NCBI GenBank assembly: GCA_033762815.1
Contig: JANRLF010000013.1
Span: 12,562-76,561, forward strand
DNA from: JANRLF01 sp033762815
GTDB lineage: Bacteria; Bacteroidota; Bacteroidia; Chitinophagales; CAIOSU01
Direction: 5' to 3'
DNA: 64,000 nucleotides
This document shows positions 1 to 8,800 of the stretch, piece by piece; position 1 is the first letter of the stretch, and the number at the start of each line of letters is the position of its first letter. The translations under genes and the position numbers were made by a program. The notes below the pieces were generated by a model, which was not told where the DNA came from, did no database searches, and was given only the letters and a program-made list of their open reading frames with translations.

Positions 1-1
1 A

Positions 2-688
2 ACGGAAGAAGATTTACGAAGGGCTGAAAAGCTTGCCATAACAGGCAAACTTGCACGAACCATTGCCCATGAGGTGCGCAACCCACTCACCAATATTGCC
101 CTTTCAATCGATCAATTGGCCAATGAACGCCCCCAGGATGAATTGATTGATTTTTATGTGAAAATTGCTAGCCGAAACTTAACTCGTATCAATAACCTAA
201 TTACCGAACTACTGAATTCTGCCAAACCATCCGAACTGAATCTAGAAGAAGAAGATATTAACTGGGTTTTGGAACAAACCATAGAGCTAACAAGAGATAG
301 ACTACAATTACAAAACATTCAACTAGATACCGAACTGAATGAGGATATCCCCTTGTTCCCTATTGACAAGGAAAAAATGCAGACAGCATTGCTAAACATT
401 ATTATCAATGCCATAGAAGCAATGGAAACCGATAAAGGAATATTGACCATAAAAACCGGTTTTGGTGGAAACAAATGCTGGATAAGTATTGCAGATAATG
501 GTTGTGGCATAAGTAAAGAAAATATGGGTCAACTGTTCGATGCATTTTATACCGGCAAGAAAAACGGGATGGGTTTAGGCCTTACTACTACTCAAAACAT
601 CATTTTAGGTCATAAGGGAAAGATACAAGTAGCCAGTGAAATTGGGAAGGGCACTGAGTTCAAGTTAGTTTTTGACATTGAAAACTGA
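2..688 (+). CDS. Sensor histidine kinase, C-terminal part (5' end outside the window)
   Basis: The reading frame is already open at base 2 and has no start inside the window, so only the kinase core is visible. The H-box reads ARTIAHEVRNP, with the presumed phospho-acceptor histidine at 68-70. It is followed by a dimerisation helix, an N-box (LNIIINAIEAM, about 395-427), a G1 box (IADNGCGIS) and a G2 box (GMGLGLTTTQNII). This is the usual HisKA plus HATPase_c order of a two-component sensor; the input domain cannot be seen. The stop is 5 bp before the next histidine kinase gene, so the two are probably co-transcribed. No response regulator lies next to them in the window. The signal sensed is unknown. 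Confidence 0.92.
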   Translation, partial: TEEDLRRAEKLAITGKLARTIAHEVRNPLTNIALSIDQLANERPQDELIDFYVKIASRNLTRINNLITELLNSAKPSELNLEEEDINWVLEQTIELTRDRLQLQNIQLDTELNEDIPLFPIDKEKMQTALLNIIINAIEAMETDKGILTIKTGFGGNKCWISIADNGCGISKENMGQLFDAFYTGKKNGMGLGLTTTQNIILGHKGKIQVASEIGKGTEFKLVFDIEN

Positions 689-693
689 TTGGC

Positions 694-2298
694 ATGAATA
701 CTATTATTGAGTTTCTGAGCAGACTTTTTGGTACTGAAAGTTGGCCAGCCCGTTGGCACTGTGGTGAGTGGACCGCTTTTCATGGATGGCTTTACATTGT
801 TTCAGATATATTGATTGCCACGGCCTACTTTGCCATTCCTACCATTATTATTTACTATGTAATTAAAAGGAAACAGCAACTTCCCTTTTTGCAGATTTTT
901 TGGTTGTTTGGTGCTTTCATACTGGCATGCGGGGCCACCCACTTAATAGATGCTATGATTTTTTGGGTGCCTGTATATCGTTTTAGTGCCCTGGTTAGAT
1001 TTGCAACCGCTATAGTGTCGCTGTTTACAGTATGGGCACTTATTAAAAATTTACCCCTGGCATTCTCACTAAGAAGCACTGCTGAATTGGAAGCAGAGGT
1101 TGAGCAACGTAAGCTGATAGAAAAACAACTGACCCAACAGTATCATGAGCTTCAAGAAGCTCAAACCATAGCCAAACTAGGTAGTTTCAAGTGGAATCTG
1201 TATGAAAACACCGTTAGTTGTTCCAATCAAACTTATGTAAACCTAGGTATTGAAAATACTACTAAGCTAGATTTGGACACTTTTATTGGCTTGGTGCATC
1301 CTGATGACCAACCTATGGCTAGGGAAACCATGGAAAACTCCTTACAATCTGGGGAGGGTTATTCTTTCACTGTAAAAATCATCAAGCAAGATACCCAAGC
1401 ATGCCATATCATGCTTTGTAAAGGCGAAACCATAAAAGATAAGACAGGCAAACCCAATTTGCTGATAGGTACTATACAAGACATCACCCAACAAAAGGAA
1501 ACGGAAATTGAACTGGCTCAAAAAGCTAAAGAATTGGAAAGGAGCAATGCTGAATTGGAAATGTTTGCTTATGCCGCTTCTCACGACTTACAAGAGCCCC
1601 TGCGAAAAATCCGCTCCTTTGCCGACAGGCTATCTGAGGGCTTCCATGAAGTGTTAGGAGTTAAAGGTTTGGATTATTTGGAAAGGATGAACAGTGCTTC
1701 ATTGAGGATGCAAAAGCTAATTGAAGATTTGCTCAATTATTCGAGATTATCTAAAAACAAGGATGATTTTGAACCTACCGATATGAACACGCTAGTAAAC
1801 GAGGTAGTGTCCGATTTAGAGATTAGCATTCAACAGAAACAGGCATCCATACATACTGACAGTATACCCGAAATAGAAGTTATTCCTTCCCAAATGCGGC
1901 AATTGTTCACTAATCTTTTAAGTAATGCCCTGAAATTTACCGATGCGAATGTGCAACCAATAATTAGCATACAGGCCTCAGAAATTCTATATGATACGGG
2001 GTTGGGCTCTAGCCAAAAATGTTGCAAGCTCGTCATTAAGGATAATGGAATCGGCTTTGATGAAAAATTTTCAGACAAGATTTTCATTCTCTTCCAGCGC
2101 CTGCACGGCCGTTCTGAATATGAAGGTACCGGCATAGGGCTGGCTTTGGTGAAAAAGATTATAGATAACCACCACGGCACAATTGTAGCAAACAGCACCC
2201 TTGGAAAGGGTACTACATTTACCATTATCCTCCCAATCAGCCAACCAAAAACCACCATTAATCTTGCGGTAACCCCTGCTGTGGCTTTGAGCGCATAA
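694..2298 (+). CDS. Histidine kinase with an ethylene-receptor-like (EBD-type) transmembrane sensor and PAS domain
   Basis: Residues about 33-125 form three hydrophobic helices closely resembling the N-terminal domain of plant ETR1 and cyanobacterial Etr1. The motifs LYIVSDILIATAYFAIP and FGAFILACGATHLIDAM line up with it. The ETR1 residues Asp25, Tyr32, Ile62, Cys65 and His69 correspond to D38, Y45, I76, C79 (codon 928-930) and H83 (940-942). Then come a PAS-like domain (about 155-265), a helical linker, HisKA (FAYAASHDLQEP, acceptor H297) and HATPase_c with N-box (QLFTNLLSNALKF) and G boxes (DNGIGFDE, GTGIGLALVKKI). In ETR1 the Cys/His pair holds a copper ion that binds ethylene; whether this protein binds ethylene is inference. 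It likely autophosphorylates and passes phosphate to an unlinked regulator. The gene follows another kinase gene by 5 bp and overlaps the convergent downstream gene by 41 bp (2258-2298). Confidence 0.93.
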   Translation: MNTIIEFLSRLFGTESWPARWHCGEWTAFHGWLYIVSDILIATAYFAIPTIIIYYVIKRKQQLPFLQIFWLFGAFILACGATHLIDAMIFWVPVYRFSALVRFATAIVSLFTVWALIKNLPLAFSLRSTAELEAEVEQRKLIEKQLTQQYHELQEAQTIAKLGSFKWNLYENTVSCSNQTYVNLGIENTTKLDLDTFIGLVHPDDQPMARETMENSLQSGEGYSFTVKIIKQDTQACHIMLCKGETIKDKTGKPNLLIGTIQDITQQKETEIELAQKAKELERSNAELEMFAYAASHDLQEPLRKIRSFADRLSEGFHEVLGVKGLDYLERMNSASLRMQKLIEDLLNYSRLSKNKDDFEPTDMNTLVNEVVSDLEISIQQKQASIHTDSIPEIEVIPSQMRQLFTNLLSNALKFTDANVQPIISIQASEILYDTGLGSSQKCCKLVIKDNGIGFDEKFSDKIFILFQRLHGRSEYEGTGIGLALVKKIIDNHHGTIVANSTLGKGTTFTIILPISQPKTTINLAVTPAVALSA

Positions 2299-3772
2299 TT
2301 TCCAGCATGGGTTTTCGTTGGATTTTGCTTTTCACCCAGTATGACAATTCCTCTAGCCCCAATGTGGACACCCCTTTTGCTTTGAGTTCGTCTAACTGAA
2401 TGTCAAGGCCAATCAGTTCTTCGCGCAAAGTAAGCTTATCCGGAATCTTCCTTAATTTCCTTATAAATGCAATAACAAATCCTTCAAACTCATTGAATAG
2501 GCCATACTTGTAAAGGTATCTATAAGTAACACCATAAATGTGCTCCACAAACTTTGGTGGAGATATCTCATAATGGATGATTAAAATCAAAATCCTTACA
2601 AAGTGCTGGATATCCACCCTTGAATCCATTTTTAAATCAACTATTCGTTCGGCATAATTTAGGGCATTGGCATAATCGGCATTTAAAAAATGGGCAATGG
2701 CCAAATTGTAGTAAAAAGCAATTTGCTTGGTCTTATCCATATATGGCAAATACTTTTGAAATCCACTTTCCAGTTCCTCCTTCATGTCCAATACAGCCTT
2801 TACTTCAAGTCTACTAAAATGATAACGGATTTTAATGAACATCAACTTGTCGAATCTGTCCGCTTCATCACTGATGTTTTCGCTGGGTAAACCCTGCAAT
2901 TCTGCATAGTACATGTTAAAATCTTGCTCTCCTATTCGGTCAATAAAACTATTGAGCAGATTATAAAGAGCAGTTTTGTACCTCTTGGGGTCCCTTATTA
3001 TATACTCCGGATTGGTTTGATACAGTTCAACATGCCATTTACTGTGGAGAAATGCGCCTGCATGATCATTCATCATTCCTAAACATCTCACCTTGGTAGA
3101 ATAATACAATGTTTTTGCCCTGAGGGTTTTTGCTTGTTCGACGCTAGAAAATACAGGATTAGTCAATAATTTCTTAACTTCCTCCAACATTCCTTCTTTA
3201 TCCTTGATGCCTGATTTTTGATAGGAAAAAACCAATTCATAGGCATTTTGATAAAAGTCCTCGTTTAGAATAATCTCCAGTATCTCCTTACGCTCGGCAA
3301 CAATTCTATTCATTGAGTTAATAAACTTATCGCTAGATGCATACTTAATAAGCTTTCTCTCCCAGTGCAAAATTTCGAGGACATAAGTGTACTTTTCACT
3401 ATCAATGGCTACTTGCTTGCTTTTTCTAATACGGTCTTTACAAGCTTTATACAAGGTCTTTTCATAAAGGAACCTTATATCTTGCAAATAGCCATGGATC
3501 AACGCATCTAGATCCTTTTTTTGATGGTACTCCCGCATGCTTCGTAGCAGCAATTCATATAAATAGCCTTTCTCTGAAGCAAGATTCTTCAGTATGGTCT
3601 TATCGTCAATCTTTTTCCTTAATTGCGTTTCACTATAATTCTTTAAGCTATCCATGGCATCGAACAAAAGGGCATAGTTATTCGAATCACTGGATATGCT
3701 AAGTCTGAAATAGCGCTTCTGTGATTTGTCCAATGATTTTATCAGTTCAAATAGCGAAGATCCCCTATCCAT
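2258..3772 (-). CDS. Uncharacterised helical (TPR-like) protein
   Basis: The product has 504 residues and no recognised family. It is almost wholly alpha-helical by eye, with repeated amphipathic segments rich in Leu/Tyr/Lys/Glu (for example KQIAFYYNLAIAHFLNADYANALNYAERIV, about residues 348-377) that look like tetratricopeptide-type helical pairs. There is no signal peptide or membrane segment, so it is probably a cytoplasmic scaffold. It opens with SLFELIKSLDKSQKRYFRLS, an N-terminal pattern I associate with conserved Bacteroidota hypothetical proteins, but I cannot name a family. Its last 41 bp overlap the end of the convergent histidine kinase gene. Upstream it diverges from the gene at 3947; on its own strand TAATTTTC lies about 15 bp before the ATG, one base off the Bacteroidota -7 consensus. 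Confidence 0.8.
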   Translation of the reverse strand: MDRGSSLFELIKSLDKSQKRYFRLSISSDSNNYALLFDAMDSLKNYSETQLRKKIDDKTILKNLASEKGYLYELLLRSMREYHQKKDLDALIHGYLQDIRFLYEKTLYKACKDRIRKSKQVAIDSEKYTYVLEILHWERKLIKYASSDKFINSMNRIVAERKEILEIILNEDFYQNAYELVFSYQKSGIKDKEGMLEEVKKLLTNPVFSSVEQAKTLRAKTLYYSTKVRCLGMMNDHAGAFLHSKWHVELYQTNPEYIIRDPKRYKTALYNLLNSFIDRIGEQDFNMYYAELQGLPSENISDEADRFDKLMFIKIRYHFSRLEVKAVLDMKEELESGFQKYLPYMDKTKQIAFYYNLAIAHFLNADYANALNYAERIVDLKMDSRVDIQHFVRILILIIHYEISPPKFVEHIYGVTYRYLYKYGLFNEFEGFVIAFIRKLRKIPDKLTLREELIGLDIQLDELKAKGVSTLGLEELSYWVKSKIQRKPMLEIMRSKPQQGLPQD

Positions 3773-3946
3773 AATCTTAGAAAATTAGGGCCTTTATTTT
3801 AGGATGATAGCATGAAGTAGGAAAATGATACGAAAAACGAAATTGAAAGTTATCAACAAAGATGATAAAATTCATTATTTAACACGACAGATTTAACAAA
3901 GATCCATAACTTGTTTTAACAGTTTTTCACCTAAAGTTTTTTTATT

Positions 3947-4294
3947 ATGACTTACTATAGCTTAGCAGATTATACCATTATGATTGATGATAACGGTTAT
4001 CTGTATGTACAACGACGGTCGGACGGGCAAAAATTTGATGATGTCAATCTGAACAATAAAAAAGGGAAGGTCAGCAAAAATCCCAATGCAGACGAGTTTG
4101 GCATTATAGGTTGTGATGAAGAAGATGATGTATTTATCTCATCAGTTGACTTAAATGGGAATACCGTGACCATGGATACCCAAGGTTATGTGAAAAACAT
4201 TGGGGGCAGCAATAGTATCGATATCAATCAGTATGATGCATTGATTGTGTTGCAAGGAGGCGAAATTCTAAACTTCTACCAGCAAAACATTTAG
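3947..4294 (+). CDS. Small acidic hypothetical protein
   Basis: The product has 115 residues, starts at ATG 3947 and is not recognised. It is acidic and rich in Asp, Asn, Gly and beta-branched residues (DDNGYLYVQRRSDG, GCDEEDDVFISSVDLNG), which suggests a small all-beta fold. It has no signal peptide, membrane helix or catalytic-looking motif. It stands alone, divergent from the helical protein gene and 150 bp before the next hypothetical gene. No function is assigned. Confidence 0.6.
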   Translation: MTYYSLADYTIMIDDNGYLYVQRRSDGQKFDDVNLNNKKGKVSKNPNADEFGIIGCDEEDDVFISSVDLNGNTVTMDTQGYVKNIGGSNSIDINQYDALIVLQGGEILNFYQQNI

Positions 4295-4444
4295 CCTTAG
4301 AAATACCATTTTTTCATTCGATAATCAATTGTATTTCTGCACTTTGTTAGCTCTTAAGCTGTCTTAGAATTACCATTACTAATAGCTATACCTTTAATCA
4401 TTTGCTGGTGAGTGCGTAATTTCAATTTAGTTTAAGTTGAGATT

Positions 4445-5041
4445 ATGACCCCTATCAAAGTTGACAGCACTATTAAGTGCTATAGTCTGCACTTTTTGTT
4501 GGATGAATTTGCCATTAACAAAAACGAGTACATTTATTACCGCTTGCCGAATAACGAGAAATCCCGTGATTGGATAAATCTGCTGAGTAGCTTTATCAAG
4601 ACTTTGCAATTGCCGGAAAAGATAACGGAACCGTTGCTTGAAAGGGCTTTGCATATTGGTACCGTAGGGGGAATCCCTATTTCGCTAGAGATAAAAAGGA
4701 TGCTTTATACCGAATATAAAAGGCAAGAACCAGGTGTGGAACTAGACCTTAACTATTTAGTGGAAAGGGAAACATGTTTATTCATGGGCGATTACGATGT
4801 AACACCAGCGGTACGAAAGAGCAAGGCCTATAAATATGTGGTGGAAAAACTTTTGAAAGACTTATATACACTACATGAAAACAACAATGGCAACTCAGGG
4901 GATAACCTCTTCATTGAAGAGCTATTTTTAATGGATGGTGTAGACTTGGCCATGGGCTATGACCGCATGGAGATAAATGTAGAGCGTCCTTTGCGCGATT
5001 ACCTGATTCACCTAAATGAAAAACTGAAGCTAAGCTATTGA
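4445..5041 (+). CDS. Hypothetical protein
   Basis: The product has 198 residues and no recognised family. It is a mixed charged, probably cytoplasmic protein with helical stretches (DWINLLSSFIKTLQLPEKITEPLLERALHI, about residues 41-70) and no signal peptide or membrane segment. It lies in the same orientation as the small acidic gene 150 bp upstream and ends 43 bp before the convergent T9SS gene. A sequence close to the -7 consensus (TACCTTTA) sits in the upstream gap. Nothing in the sequence or neighbourhood points to a role. Confidence 0.65.
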   Translation: MTPIKVDSTIKCYSLHFLLDEFAINKNEYIYYRLPNNEKSRDWINLLSSFIKTLQLPEKITEPLLERALHIGTVGGIPISLEIKRMLYTEYKRQEPGVELDLNYLVERETCLFMGDYDVTPAVRKSKAYKYVVEKLLKDLYTLHENNNGNSGDNLFIEELFLMDGVDLAMGYDRMEINVERPLRDYLIHLNEKLKLSY

Positions 5042-5084
5042 TGTTAGGTCAATACTTATTAAGCATAGGAGAATCACAAACCAA

Positions 5085-5762
5085 TTACTGAATTTCCAAT
5101 TGTCGGATAAAAGTATCTTTTCCCGAATCAAGTTTCACATAATACACGCCGGGTGCCAATTGGTCGGCTAGACTTAGCGTTACCTGCGATTTTCCAGTAG
5201 GGTTCACAATATTGTCCGCATAAACCATTTGGCCCATGATATCTAAAATGGCGAGGTTCAGGTTGGCTTCCTGCGATGTTATCTCAAGCGTATAAAAACC
5301 AGGCTCATTTTCTGGCCTAATACTGAAATCGGTAGTAGGAACGCTGGTAACGCTTATAGCCAAAACATCGCTAAAAACCACGGTACCGGTAGCATCGGCC
5401 TGTTCCAACTTATAAAAGGAATATCCTAGATATGGATGCTCATCGGTGTAAGCATAGATACCTTTGCTTGCAGTGCTACCCTTCACATTTTCCATTAGTT
5501 GGAAGGTTTCCGAATCTTGGGAACGATAGATCGCATAAGCCCCTAAGGTATCGGAATGCAGCAACTCCCATTGAACAACAACATGCTGGCCCTCACTGTT
5601 CACTGACCAGGATTTCAAAGGGGTAAAAATAGGAGCACGGCCAACTTGGGAAAAAAGATCCTTGGAATATACTAGCAAAATAATTGCCACCACCAGTTTT
5701 TTTAGAATACTAGCAGCAACGAACAACTGCCATTTATACTTCTTCACCTTGCTCCAATCCAT
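5085..5762 (-). CDS. Small T9SS cargo protein with FnIII-like module and type A sorting domain
   Basis: The product has 225 residues. A long basic N-region precedes a hydrophobic stretch (LVVAIILLVYSKDLFSQ), consistent with a Sec signal peptide cleaved near residue 39. Residues about 50-140 resemble the FnIII-like module that often precedes T9SS tails (VVVQWELLHSDTLGAYAIYRSQDSETF and YSFYKLEQADATG). The C-terminal about 80 residues carry type A sorting-domain features (LNLAILDIMGQMVYADN, LAPGVYYVKLDSG). T9SS cargo of this type is moved across the outer membrane and released or anchored at the surface. It lies 44 bp downstream of the giant surface-protein gene on the same strand, and its module pair matches the last about 170 residues of that protein, so it may be co-expressed with it or derived from it. 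Confidence 0.8.
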   Translation of the reverse strand: MDWSKVKKYKWQLFVAASILKKLVVAIILLVYSKDLFSQVGRAPIFTPLKSWSVNSEGQHVVVQWELLHSDTLGAYAIYRSQDSETFQLMENVKGSTASKGIYAYTDEHPYLGYSFYKLEQADATGTVVFSDVLAISVTSVPTTDFSIRPENEPGFYTLEITSQEANLNLAILDIMGQMVYADNIVNPTGKSQVTLSLADQLAPGVYYVKLDSGKDTFIRQLEIQ

Positions 5763-5806
5763 CCTCTGCTGTTAAAAGACATTAACTTATACGCTTTTCT
5801 ACGTAA

Positions 5807-8800
5807 TTACTGTATCATTGTTACCTTTTTCACCATTTCTTCTCCATCAGCCATTATCCTGATAAAGTATTGCCCTGAGGCAACCTTCCCGGTTAAATCT
5901 ATTTTACCCTTAAATACTTCCAACTCATTATTAAAACCAAATGTTTGTATGATGCTGCCGTTCATATCATATACAATAACGGAGATATCGTGAGCTTTTG
6001 ATTTCAATTCAAGGTTCAAAACGCCAGTGGATGGCACAGGGTAAACTTTGAAGTGATCAGCCGTTCTATCAACCACTGTTATCGCAATAGGATCAAACAT
6101 GGCAAACTTACCATCAAAGTCATACTGCACCAATCTGTAATAGGTGGTACCTCTAAGTGGGTCGTTATCGAAAGTTTCATAGCTCAATGGCAGGGTACTA
6201 TTGCCCGCACCTGGAACTCTTGAGATATCAGTATACTCCACACCATCTTCTGAACGCTGGATAATGAAGTAATCATTGTTTACCTCTACTTCGGTATTCC
6301 AGTATAAGCGTACGGCGTTCTTTTCAGGCTGGTATTCGCCATCGAAAGAAAGCAACTCAATAGGCAGTCCTCCTCCGCCATTTTGCCCAATACCGAAATC
6401 AGAGAAAGAGCCCAAAGTGGACAGGGATGTGCTACCGGTTGATACCAACCTATCTAAAGTAGCCCAAAGCGGGATTAAACCATTACCAATGCCCCATGAC
6501 TGTGTACCGCTGCTCCTAGGCCGTTTGATCAGGCCGAACATATTGTCATATAGGCCTGTAAAGTTTTCAGTAGATACGGAGATATCATAACTTCCAAGCA
6601 GAGGTTGAACGTTAGGTTCAATGGACCACATACCAGTAGTGTTCAATTCAGTAAAAGTGTTGAGATTTGTTACAACATTAATTGGTCTTCCAACTTCACT
6701 TTGAGGAACCTCTTTGAACTCTGCGGTTAGGTACGAGGGCCCAATCATTAGATTGTTCTTTATCCTAGCCCAGAAGTAACCATTAGTGCCCCCTCTACCA
6801 ATAGGGAAATCATAAGTTGCAGTATTGCTGGCAATATATCTCCTTAATGTGCCTACAATATAACTGTTAGCACTATGCCCCCTTAATGCTCCTGATGCAG
6901 TATTCGTGAAGATGATACTGTCATTGTTAGTAAGTATCATACCCTGCATAAAGATAAGGGAGTCGGTAATGGTTACAGTACCATTGGTAACGATTTGAGG
7001 ATAGGAAGACGTATTGTTAATAATGACATCTTTATAAGTAAATGCATCGTTACCGCTACCCGTGTTTCCTGGCAACACCTGTTGGCTACTTCCGTTCAAA
7101 AGTAAGTTAGCATTGCCATTGCTGGTGAAACTTCCGAATTTTGCCCCTCCAACGCTTACCCTATTCAAGTTGCCCTTCAACTCCAATGTACTGTTAGAAT
7201 TTAAGGTAATCTCTAGATTGCCGTCTCTCACGGCATTCAGGTTGATGTTGCCAGCCACAATCATTCTAGCAGTGCTGTTTAGTACTACATCCAATGTTTT
7301 GCCTGAGTTGCTGCTATTATTGTATAAGTTCAAATCACCACCGATAACTATACTGTCATTTGCGGCGAAGGCTTTCAATACTAAATCATTGGCCGTATTG
7401 TTCAAGGTTATGTCCAAATCTCCCCCTACAGCTAGCTTGGCATTATTGCCAGAGTTTTGGTTAAGGTAAACCCAGATATCCTTACCCCCAGAGTGAATGA
7501 TGCTCATATCTCCCGAAACGTTCAACTCAGCGTTGTCTTCCAATTTTACCTCCACGTTTTTACCAGTAGCACTGGTGTTGAAGACAAAGCTATCCGTTAC
7601 TGCCAAAGTATTGCTGTTAGTAAATGTCAACCTAGTAGTATCGCTTGTGCTTTCCAACAATCTTACTGATTTTGCGGCATGTGTGGAGTCAACTGTTACT
7701 TTGTATCCCTGAATTACTACATCGTCAGGTGCGCCAGCATACTTACCCCCACCGCCATGGCAATCGCCCAACCAAGTGCTTCCATTGCTCCAGTTGCCAG
7801 TTGCCACGCAGATACATGGGCCAATAGTTACCGTTGCACTGGTGCTAGCGGTACAACCTGCAGCATCGGTAACTGTTACGGTATAAGTACCTGCCACCAC
7901 ATTGCTGCGGTTTTGCGTGGTGACCCCACCACCCCAGTTGTAGGTGTAGGGCGAGGTGCCCCCACTTACCGTAAGGCTTACGCTACCATCGCTCAAGTTT
8001 GCTTTAGTTTGTGCAGTAGTAGATGTGCTCAAATTGATAGATGTACCTTGACCCACCGATGAACTAGCTGTTGCCGTACAAGCATTGGCATCTGTTATTG
8101 TGACTGTGTAAGTACCCGCACTTAGGCCTGTACGGTTTTGGGTAGTAATGCCGCTACCCCAGTTATAGGTATATGGACTTGTACCACCGGTTACTGCCAA
8201 ACTGATACTGCCATTTGACCCACCATTGCAAGTAGCATTGGTAGCTGTTGGAATCGCACTGATTGCAGTAGGCTGGGTAAGCGTTACACTTCCATTGCCC
8301 GTACAACCTCGTGAATCGGTCACCGTTACGCTATATGTACCTGCGGCTCTCGAAGTCAAGTTCTGAGAAGTATTTCCGGTATTCCATAGATAGGTATAGC
8401 TAGGTGTACCACCGCTTGGCATCATGGTTACAGAGCCAGTGCTAGCTCCATTACAAGTGATGTTGGTTCCTGTAACAGCTACTGTCAATGCTGTAGCTTG
8501 GGTAATTGTGATTGAAGCTGTGGCAGTACATGAACGGCTATCGGAAACAGTGACCGTATAAGTACCAGCGGTAATGCCCGACCTGTTTTGTGTAGTTACG
8601 CCACCGCCCCAGTTGTAGGTATATGGGGAAGTACCTCCAGTAACAGTTGTGGTAATAGCCCCCGTAGCTCCTCCGTTACAATTGATATTAGTACCTGAAA
8701 GGGATACACTCATTGCCGTAGGCTGGGTAAGTGTTGTTGATGCTGTAGCTGAGCAATTGTTGGCATCCAATACTGTTACCGTATAGGTGCCCGCTGCCAA

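Noticed and set aside
7062..8062. Several long plus-strand frames opposite the giant surface-protein gene
   Set aside because: They are shadows produced by the repetitive, Thr/Ala/Gly-rich codons; compositions are odd and none resembles a protein family.
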